Positions 8,038 through 14,485 of a DNA stretch of 30,955 nucleotides are shown piece after piece. The first letter of the stretch is position 1. Every line of letters begins with the position of its first letter. A program made the translations under genes and the position numbers. Origin of the DNA: Bauldia sp. (GTDB taxonomy: Bacteria; Pseudomonadota; Alphaproteobacteria; Rhizobiales; Kaistiaceae); assembly GCA_020442095.1 (NCBI GenBank), contig JAGRKY010000430.1:1-30955 (forward strand), written 5' to 3'. The notes beneath the pieces are model-generated. The model was not told the origin of the DNA and ran no database searches. It worked only from the letters and a program-made list of their open reading frames with translations.

Positions 8038-9329
8038 GGACGATAGACCGGAATGACGTAAGGCCCTTCCGGAATCACCGCGACAGCCGCATCGCCATGG
8101 CGTGCAACGCTTGCCGCGATGGCCTGCTCAACCGAGGGGATGATTTCCACGGCCGTTATTCGCTGCTCCTCGGCGTCGAGGCCGCGCGTATAGAGCTGGA
8201 CGCGGCCGACGCGCATCGGCTTCAACTGCATCTCGGTCTGCCACTCGTCAATCTCGGCCAGGGACTTTGCGGTCAGCGTCGCGAGGAATCGTTCGGCACC
8301 GAGAGCGACAAGACGTTCCTGTGCCTCGCGGAACTCCCTTGAGCCGAAGCCCTCGGAGCACTCCGACACGACAATCAGCGTCCCGCCCGGCTCGAGGATG
8401 TCGATCGGCGTCACCATGCCCTTCACGGTCTGGTAGTAGGTCTTGTCGAGCGGATAGCCCGCGGAGGAAGTGACCACGGTCCTGAACTTCCGCGGCACGC
8501 CAACCTGGGTCGATTCGGCAACAAAGGCGACGGCAGCGAGATGGCTCGCGATGATTTCGCCGAAGGTCACGCAAACCAGATCGCGCTCTTCGTCGATCAC
8601 CGTATTCAAGGCATAGATTTCGCCGATCTTCCGGACGATCTGGAGCTGCTCCTCGTGAAGCGGATTGCCGACAAGGTTGCACTGGACGGCGAGCGGATCC
8701 TCCATGAAACGCGCCGAGTGGAAAGTCCGAATGGTCTCATGCCCGGCGACGCCGGGGGCCACGACCTTGCGGCCGCCGGACCAGCCGGCCATGAAATGCG
8801 GTTCGACCAGACCGGTCGCGATCCTGAGGTCCGCTTCGACGAAGCGCCGGTTGATCTTGACCGGTGTCCCGCGCGTCTCCGTGGGTCCGAGGTCGACCTG
8901 TTCAGCTTCATTCCGCGCGAAGTGGTTCTCCACCCGGACATTGTCGAGGACCCACGAGTCGCCGACCAGTTCGGCAAGCTCCGCGCCCTCGTTTGGACGG
9001 TGAAGCCCGGTGGCAACGAGCACCGTGATTCGGTCGCGCGGAATGCCCCCGGCAATCATGGTTTCGATCATCTGGCGGAGGAAAAGGCCGTTCGGGACCG
9101 GACGGGTAATGTCACAGATCAGGATGCAGGCACTTCTCTTCCCCCGAACGAGCTCGTAGAGGGGGGGCGAGTCGATTGGCCGTTCGAATGCATCCCGGAT
9201 CGCTGCGCGGCCGTCAGCAAGCTTCGGGAGCGCCAATTTGCGGATGACCGTCGGTTCGACGCCCGGTGGCAGGGAGACGACGAGGCCCGATCGGCCAAAG
9301 GCAATGTCAATTTTCTTCGAGTTCGGCAT
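8034..9329 (-). CDS. larA: Nickel-pincer-dependent 2-hydroxyacid racemase/epimerase (LarA family)
   Basis: The 431-residue protein has every catalytic landmark of LarA. K188 in SGGRKVVAPGVA corresponds to the lysine that binds the cofactor covalently. H204 (RTFHS) sits 16 residues later, like the nickel ligand H200 of the Lactobacillus enzyme. H110 (ATGLHRP) and H178 (VEPHFMAGW, ten before the Lys) match the acid/base pair. The substrate-contact segment DITRPVP is also present. LarA removes and returns a hydride at the alpha carbon. The superfamily covers lactate, malate and other hydroxyacid racemases and gluconate epimerases. No lactate permease or lactate dehydrogenase is nearby, while uronate and sugar-acid genes are, so a sugar-acid epimerase is more likely (inference). 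It heads the lar genes; no strong ribosome-binding site precedes the ATG. Confidence 0.9.
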   Translation of the reverse strand: MPNSKKIDIAFGRSGLVVSLPPGVEPTVIRKLALPKLADGRAAIRDAFERPIDSPPLYELVRGKRSACILICDITRPVPNGLFLRQMIETMIAGGIPRDRITVLVATGLHRPNEGAELAELVGDSWVLDNVRVENHFARNEAEQVDLGPTETRGTPVKINRRFVEADLRIATGLVEPHFMAGWSGGRKVVAPGVAGHETIRTFHSARFMEDPLAVQCNLVGNPLHEEQLQIVRKIGEIYALNTVIDEERDLVCVTFGEIIASHLAAVAFVAESTQVGVPRKFRTVVTSSAGYPLDKTYYQTVKGMVTPIDILEPGGTLIVVSECSEGFGSREFREAQERLVALGAERFLATLTAKSLAEIDEWQTEMQLKPMRVGRVQLYTRGLDAEEQRITAVEIIPSVEQAIAASVARHGDAAVAVIPEGPYVIPVYRP

Positions 9330-9557
9330 TGCACCGAAGTCTAGGCCGATCGCTCATTCTGCAAAAGGCGGAAAGATGCCCTCACCCTCTGCAATCGCCT
9401 GCCGCGCTTTGGATACGGCAGTCGAGTGCAGCGTCTTCCTTCCCCGCCCGCTCCCGCCGGCGAGGCGACGGCTGCACGCCGCCGCGAGCCGCCACGGGAA
9501 TTCCGACATCACCGACCCATCGGATGCCGCGGTGCCGAGTGTAGCGGCGAAAAGGCG

Positions 9558-10469
9558 TCAGTCGCCCTTCGGCATCTGCTCTTTCAGCTCCTTCGCCATC
9601 ATCAGCATGATGCTCGAATAGTCGTGCTTGGCATAACCCGCGTCGCAGTGAAGGGCGTAGAGATTGCAGGCAATCTCTCCAAGGGTCGCCAGCGTGCGCG
9701 ACTCGCTCGCCAGCTCGACGGCGAGGCGCATGTCCTTGAGCTGGAACTCCGTACGGAACCCGCCGGTGTAGCCGCGCGAGGACGGGACGGTATCCATCAC
9801 ACCCGGATAGGGATTGAGCTGCTGAAGCGCGAAATTGGTGCCGGAACTTGTGCGCATGATGTCGGAGAGGATCTTCGGATCGAGGCCGTTGGCGACCCCG
9901 AGCGCCAGAGCCTCGACGCATCCGATCATGCAGATGCCTGACAGCATGTTGTTGCAGATCTTGGCTGTCTGTCCGGCCCCGTTGGTGCCCGCATGAACGA
10001 TGTTGCGCCCCATCGCCTCGAGCAGCGGACGGACCAGCTCAAGATCCTCGGCGTCGCCGCCGACCATGAAAGTCAGCGTGCCGGCTTCCGCGCCATGCGT
10101 GCCGCCGGAGACCGGCGTGTCCAGCATCTTGCCGCCGCGCTTCTTCACCTCCACCGCGAGATCGCGGGTGACGGAGATCGAGATTGTGCTGCTGTCCATG
10201 AACACCGTGCCGGGCGCGACGTTGTCCAGGAGGGCCGCCTCGCCGAGATAGACGTCGCGGACATGCTCGCTGGTCGGAAGCATGGTCATCACGACCTCCG
10301 CTCCCTTGGCCGCTTCGACCGCTGAAGAAGCCGCCTTGCCGCCATGCTGGACAAGGTAGTCGACCGCCTCGGACGAGAGGTCGAACCCGGTCACTTCATG
10401 GCCGGCATTCAGCATATTGCGACCCATCGGCTTTCCCATGTTGCCGACGCCAATAAGGGCAACCCGCAT
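9558..10469 (-). CDS. 3-hydroxyisobutyrate dehydrogenase-family NAD(P)-dependent oxidoreductase
   Basis: The 303-residue beta-hydroxyacid dehydrogenase has the Rossmann start VALIGVGNMGKPMGRNM (GxGxxG at 7-12). It also has the substrate loop DTPVSGGTHGAEAGT (about 117-131) and the catalytic Lys at K170 in GAGQTAKICNNM. The family includes 3-hydroxyisobutyrate dehydrogenase (MmsB) and tartronate semialdehyde reductase (GarR/GlxR). The PYPGVMDTVPSSRGYTGGF segment resembles MmsB, but the context favours a sugar-acid breakdown product such as tartronate semialdehyde. It lies 30 bp after the aldehyde dehydrogenase gene on the same strand, with a strong GGGAGGAA ribosome-binding site, so the two form an operon. 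The lar genes start 228 bp further on and may be read from the same transcript. Confidence 0.88.
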   Translation of the reverse strand: MRVALIGVGNMGKPMGRNMLNAGHEVTGFDLSSEAVDYLVQHGGKAASSAVEAAKGAEVVMTMLPTSEHVRDVYLGEAALLDNVAPGTVFMDSSTISISVTRDLAVEVKKRGGKMLDTPVSGGTHGAEAGTLTFMVGGDAEDLELVRPLLEAMGRNIVHAGTNGAGQTAKICNNMLSGICMIGCVEALALGVANGLDPKILSDIMRTSSGTNFALQQLNPYPGVMDTVPSSRGYTGGFRTEFQLKDMRLAVELASESRTLATLGEIACNLYALHCDAGYAKHDYSSIMLMMAKELKEQMPKGD

Positions 10470-10499
10470 GTCCGTATTCCTCCCTCGGTATTGTTGTTC

Positions 10500-12056
10500 T
10501 CACACGCCCGGCGTGCCGGAATTGATGATGACGGTCTTCGGCCAGGTGAAATACGCCACCATGCTCTCGAGCGAGAGCTCGCGGCCCATCCCGCTGATCT
10601 TGGTGCCGCCGTATTCGATGCTGGCCTCGGCGACCGAGAACTGGTTGACCTGGACGAAGCCGGCCTCGACCCGATCGACGAATTCCATCGCGCGGGCCAG
10701 ATCGCGCGTCCACAGCACGGCGGCGAGGCCGTAGCGGGAGTTGTTGGCCTCCGCCAGCACGGCGTCGAAATCGCGAAACGGTGCGACGGTGGCAACCGGG
10801 CCGAATATCTCGTCGCGACAGACCGGCGAGTCGGCGGCGATCCCCTCGATCAGGGTCGGCTGGTAGAAATGGCCGCGGCTGAGCGCCGGATCCTGCGAAC
10901 GTGCCCCGCCGACGGCGATCCGCGCGCCGGGGGTGTTGCGCGCCATGTCGACGTAGCGCTCGATCCTTGCCATCTGCTCGGCGGAGATCACCGAACCGAC
11001 CTCGGTCGAATCGTCGAGAGGGTTGCCCATCCTGCCCTTGTTCATGGCAGCGATCACCCGCTCCAGCGTTTCGCTGTAAACGTCCTCGTGGATGTAGATC
11101 CGGGTGCCGGCGGTGCAGGACTGGCCCTGCCGGAAGAGCCTGAGGCCCTGGATGATGCCCGCGACGGCAAGGTCGAGATCGGCATCGGGCATGACGATGT
11201 TGGGATTCTTGCCACCGAGTTCGGCGGTCACGGTGATGAACTTGTCCGCCGCGTAATGCATGATCTGGGCACCGACGGCGCTCGATCCGGTGAAGGAGAT
11301 TTTCCGGATCAGCGGGTGCTCGCAAAGCGGCTTGCCCGCCTCCTCGCCGAATCCTGAAATCAGGTTGGCGACACCCGGCGGCAGCACCTCCTGGATCAGC
11401 TCGAAGACCCGCAGGACAGCCAGCGGCGCCTGCTCCGCCGTCTTGAGCACGACCGTGTTGCCGGCCGCGAGCGCAGGCCCGATCTTGCAGGCCGACTGCA
11501 TCAACGGCGCATTCCACGGAATGATCGCGCCCACCACGCCGACCGGCACGCGTTTCGTGTAAAGGAACTTGCCCGGCGCCCACGGCGTCGTCTTGCCCTG
11601 CACCTCGCTGGCCAGGCCGGCGAAATAGCGCAGGATGTCGATCATCGTCTTCGCTTCGCCGCGCGTCTGCGTCGCCAAGGCATTGCCGGTCTCCAGGGAC
11701 GACAATTGGGCGAGGCTCTCGACCTCGGCCTCGAGGCGTTGGGCCATCTCCAGCATCAACGCGCTGCGCTGGCGCGTCGGGATCGCCGCCCAGGCCGGGA
11801 ATGCTTTCTGCGCCGACTGGACCGCCCGCTCGACATCGGCCTCGCGACAGCGCGGCGCCGATCCGATGACCTCGCCGTTTGCCGGATTCTCGACGGAAAA
11901 TGATTCTCCGGACAGTGCCTCGCTCAGGCGGCCGTCGACGACGACGCGATCGGACAGCCTTGCGGCCGTCGCCTTGGCGGTCCGTTCCCGTTCCATGGCC
12001 GTGGAGGTCGCCGGCTCAACCTCGCTTGCCTTCCCCGCGGTCGCAGGACCTGCCAT
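10500..12056 (-). CDS. NAD(P)-dependent aldehyde dehydrogenase
   Basis: This is a 518-residue ALDH-superfamily enzyme. The catalytic set is complete: N182 (IIPWNAPL), E279 (TAELGGKNP), nucleophile C314 (GQSCTAG) and Glu in DEIFGPV. The Rossmann Gly motif ISFTGSSAVG is at about 253-262. It resembles betaine-aldehyde, succinate-semialdehyde and sugar-aldehyde dehydrogenases; the exact aldehyde is not evident. The first roughly 35 residues are an Ala/Thr/Glu-rich tail not seen in most relatives, so an internal start is possible. However, the ATG at 12056 has a good AGGGAGG site 7-8 nt upstream. It diverges from the pdxA2-type gene and heads the (-) operon that continues into the 3-hydroxyisobutyrate-type dehydrogenase and possibly the lar genes. 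Confidence 0.9.
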   Translation of the reverse strand: MAGPATAGKASEVEPATSTAMERERTAKATAARLSDRVVVDGRLSEALSGESFSVENPANGEVIGSAPRCREADVERAVQSAQKAFPAWAAIPTRQRSALMLEMAQRLEAEVESLAQLSSLETGNALATQTRGEAKTMIDILRYFAGLASEVQGKTTPWAPGKFLYTKRVPVGVVGAIIPWNAPLMQSACKIGPALAAGNTVVLKTAEQAPLAVLRVFELIQEVLPPGVANLISGFGEEAGKPLCEHPLIRKISFTGSSAVGAQIMHYAADKFITVTAELGGKNPNIVMPDADLDLAVAGIIQGLRLFRQGQSCTAGTRIYIHEDVYSETLERVIAAMNKGRMGNPLDDSTEVGSVISAEQMARIERYVDMARNTPGARIAVGGARSQDPALSRGHFYQPTLIEGIAADSPVCRDEIFGPVATVAPFRDFDAVLAEANNSRYGLAAVLWTRDLARAMEFVDRVEAGFVQVNQFSVAEASIEYGGTKISGMGRELSLESMVAYFTWPKTVIINSGTPGV

Positions 12057-12162
12057 CGATCATCCTCCCTTTGGGCAGCTTCGTTGCGCGGACCATTCCG
12101 GAGGAGGCGGCCGGCGGATGGTACCACCGACGAATTCCGAAAAATGGCTGCATCTGAAGCTT

Positions 12163-12196
12163 TGCATTCGTATGCATATGCGATAACCTTGGTTAT
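12163..12196. promoter_or_regulatory. Palindromes in the ALDH / pdxA2 divergent promoter region
   Basis: In the 204-bp gap between diverging genes lie TGCAT-TCGT-ATGCA (12163-12176), the overlapping palindrome GCATATGC, and ATAACC-TT-GGTTAT (12183-12196). They form an AT-richer island in GC-rich DNA and are plausible operators, perhaps for the LacI regulator at 13282-14295. I could not pick a secure -35/-10 pair for either direction. Confidence 0.4.
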
Positions 12197-12260
12197 GTGA
12201 TGAGTCAATAGCGACCGCGGCATGGACCGCCGTCGATGCATGGGAGGCTAAGCGACCGAC

Positions 12261-13262
12261 ATGGCACCAACCCGCATTGGGCTCGTCCTCGGTGACCCCG
12301 CAGGAGTTGGGCCGGAGATCGCGGCCAAGCTCCTGAAACGGAACTGGGACCGGGACGATCTTCGTTTCATTGTTATCGGCACGGAGGCCGTGCTGGCGGG
12401 CGGCGCCAGGGTGGCCGGTATCGACCTCGACCTGGAGACGATCCGGCAAGGCGCGCCGATCCCGCAGAACACGCGGGAGCCGCTGCTGATGACGATCGAC
12501 GAAACCGATCTCGACGATATCCCCGAAGGCAAGGCCTCACGTGCCGCCGGTCTCTTCGCGCTGCGCAGCCTGCAGGCGGCGGTCGAAGCCGCGAAGGCCA
12601 GGCAGATCGACGCGATCGTCTATGCGCCGCTGAACAAGCACGCGATGAGCCTCGCCGGCTTCGACGAGATCGACGAGATGCACTATCTCGCCCGCCTCTT
12701 CGAGTGCCGCCACTTCTGCAGCGAGCTGAATGTCCTCGACAAGCTGTGGACGGTGCGGGCGACATCGCATGTCCCGCTTGGCGAGGTTGCGGGAAAGCTC
12801 ACAACGGATCTGATCATCGACGCGACCCGGCTTGGCGTCTCGACGATGGCCCGCGCCGGCCTGTCGAATCCGCGCGTCGCGGTGGCCGGCCTGAATCCGC
12901 ACGCGGGAGACGGCGGTACGATCGGCCAGGAGGACATCGACATCATCCAGCCAGCCGTCGAAGCGCTCAAGCGCGAGGGCATGAACATCCGAGGACCGAT
13001 ATCGCCCGACACGGTGATGATGGTCGCGTATCGCGGCGCCTTTGATCTGGTCGTGACGATGTACCACGACCAGGGGCAAATAGCGCTCAAGGCCCTTGGC
13101 TTCGAGCGCGTGGTGACGATGCTCGGTGGGCTCCCGGTGCCGGCGATCACCGCCTCGTCGGGAAGCGCCTACGACATCACCGGCCAGAACCTGGCGAGCC
13201 CCGACGGAATGCTGTCCGCCTGCGAGCTCGCCCGGCGGTTGACCGAACCCGTCCTGGTCTGA
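12261..13262 (+). CDS. pdxA2: PdxA2-type 4-phospho-threonate/erythronate dehydrogenase family protein
   Basis: The 333-residue protein belongs to the PdxA family of metal-dependent, NAD-linked beta-decarboxylating dehydrogenases. All three metal-ligand histidines are visible: H170 (ATSHVPLG), H214 (GLNPHAGDGG) and H269 (YHDQGQIALK). GDPAGVGPE near the N-terminus is also typical. Vitamin B6 PdxA is unlikely here. PdxA2 proteins in catabolic clusters oxidise and decarboxylate 4-phospho-D-threonate or erythronate. Their usual partner, a DUF1537 kinase, is not in the window. The C-terminal family motif DHGTA is replaced by SSGSA (about 299-303), so the substrate may differ. The gene diverges from the aldehyde dehydrogenase and converges on a LacI regulator 19 bp away. 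A GGGAGG lies a long 13-14 nt before the ATG. Confidence 0.82.
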   Translation: MAPTRIGLVLGDPAGVGPEIAAKLLKRNWDRDDLRFIVIGTEAVLAGGARVAGIDLDLETIRQGAPIPQNTREPLLMTIDETDLDDIPEGKASRAAGLFALRSLQAAVEAAKARQIDAIVYAPLNKHAMSLAGFDEIDEMHYLARLFECRHFCSELNVLDKLWTVRATSHVPLGEVAGKLTTDLIIDATRLGVSTMARAGLSNPRVAVAGLNPHAGDGGTIGQEDIDIIQPAVEALKREGMNIRGPISPDTVMMVAYRGAFDLVVTMYHDQGQIALKALGFERVVTMLGGLPVPAITASSGSAYDITGQNLASPDGMLSACELARRLTEPVLV

Positions 13263-13281
13263 CGGCCGCGCAGCGTCCGCG

Positions 13282-14295
13282 TCACGCCGACCCGGCCGGG
13301 CCAACCCGCGCGGACGATCGGATGACCAGTTCGCCCGGCACCCGGATCGACACCGGCGCCGCATCCGGCCTGTCCATCTGGTCGATAAGAATGGCGATGG
13401 CCTCGGCGGTCATCGTCTCTACAGGCTGGCGCACCGTCGTCAGGTCGTAGCTCGGCCAGGCCGCCGCGGCTATGTCGTCGAAGCCGACGATCGAAACGTC
13501 GCCCGGGACGTTGAGCGAGAGGTCGCGTCGCGCCGCATCGAGCGCGCCGAGCGCCATGATGTCGCTGATGCAGAACAGCGCATCCGGCCGGTCGGGACCC
13601 GAGAGAAGCACCTTGGCGGCGGCGTAGCCGCCTTCATAGGTGTTTCCCCCCGGCTCCTCCCGGAGTTCGGTGATCCCGTGGCGGCGAAGCTCCTCGACAA
13701 AGGCGCGCCGCCGTTCGATGTGGGTCGACGTGGTGGCAAAGCCGCCGATCAGGCCGAAGCGCCGATGCCCGCCCTCCACCAGGGTTCGCGCCACGAGGCG
13801 GCCAGCCTCCTCGTTCGCGCAGGATACCGAGTTCACCGCATCTCCGTAGACGGTGCGGTTGAACAGCACCAAAGGCGTACTGCCACTCGCAAAGGCCTCC
13901 GCCGCCCGGGACGAGAGGGTGGCCGAGGTGATCACCACCCCGGCGACCTGATACTGCATGAGCTGCGGGACGATCTCGTCGACGTCCTGGCCGGGCGGAA
14001 GGCTGAACAGCATCACCCGGCGTCCGATCTTCTGGAGGCTCTGGGTGAAGGCGTGGAGGACGGCCGGATAGAAGGGGTTGAGGATGTCGCCCATCACCAA
14101 GCCGATGACGTTCGACTTCCGTGAAATCAGTGAGCGCGCGAGCTCGTTCGGCCGATAGCCGAGTTCGGCCGCAATGGAGTGGATCCGCTCCAGCGTCTCC
14201 TGGGAAACCACGTCCGGTCGGCTGAAGGCCCGGGATACGGTCGGCTGCGAGACGCCGGCGGCGCGTGCCACTTCGTTTGAAGTTATCTTCTTCAT
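13282..14295 (-). CDS. LacI-family transcriptional regulator
   Basis: With the start at 14295 the protein has 337 residues, the normal LacI length. The N-terminal helix-turn-helix reads SNEVARAAGVSQPTVSRAF (residues 5-23) and the hinge region ELGYRPNELARSLISRKS. The periplasmic-binding-protein-like ligand domain follows (NVIGLVMGDILNPFYP, SIVGFDDIAAAAWPSYDLTTVRQP). An upstream in-frame extension of 49 residues is Arg-rich and unlike the family, so I rejected it. It lies 190 bp downstream of the ABC importer genes on the same strand and converges on pdxA2. Likely targets are the pdxA2/ALDH divergent promoter or its own unit; this is inference. Confidence 0.9.
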   Translation of the reverse strand: MKKITSNEVARAAGVSQPTVSRAFSRPDVVSQETLERIHSIAAELGYRPNELARSLISRKSNVIGLVMGDILNPFYPAVLHAFTQSLQKIGRRVMLFSLPPGQDVDEIVPQLMQYQVAGVVITSATLSSRAAEAFASGSTPLVLFNRTVYGDAVNSVSCANEEAGRLVARTLVEGGHRRFGLIGGFATTSTHIERRRAFVEELRRHGITELREEPGGNTYEGGYAAAKVLLSGPDRPDALFCISDIMALGALDAARRDLSLNVPGDVSIVGFDDIAAAAWPSYDLTTVRQPVETMTAEAIAILIDQMDRPDAAPVSIRVPGELVIRSSARVGPAGSA

Positions 14296-14388
14296 CCCGG
14301 GCGTACCTGGCCGTCTCGCGCGAGCACGAATTGCCGACCGACTGGATCGACGGGTCCGCTCATATGCGCGGCAGCCCCGGATCGTCAA

Positions 14389-14408
14389 GGCTGTGGCGCA
14401 CCACAGCC
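14389..14408. repeat. Perfect inverted repeat between ABC gene and LacI gene
   Basis: GGCTGTGG-CGCA-CCACAGCC is a perfect 8-bp stem with a 4-nt loop. It lies in the 190-bp gap between the ABC fusion stop and the LacI start. It is flanked by two direct copies of GGCAGCCCCGG (14370-14380 and 14418-14428). It could be an operator for the LacI gene or a transcription-slowing hairpin after the transporter. No T-tract follows on either strand. Confidence 0.5.
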
Positions 14409-14485
14409 GTGGCGCCTGGCAGCCCCGGGCGTCCAGGCTCAATCACGCCGGCCTGGATGCCTTTCACGTCGTGCCACGGTGGCCG

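Noticed and set aside
12261..13262. Vitamin B6 biosynthesis PdxA
   Set aside because: It diverges from an aldehyde dehydrogenase and converges on a LacI regulator in a catabolic cluster, and the C-terminal motif is unlike biosynthetic PdxA.
14296..14442. N-terminal 49-residue extension of the first LacI gene
   Set aside because: The segment is Arg-rich and lies before the normal MKKITSNEVA start of the HTH; LacI proteins begin at the HTH.
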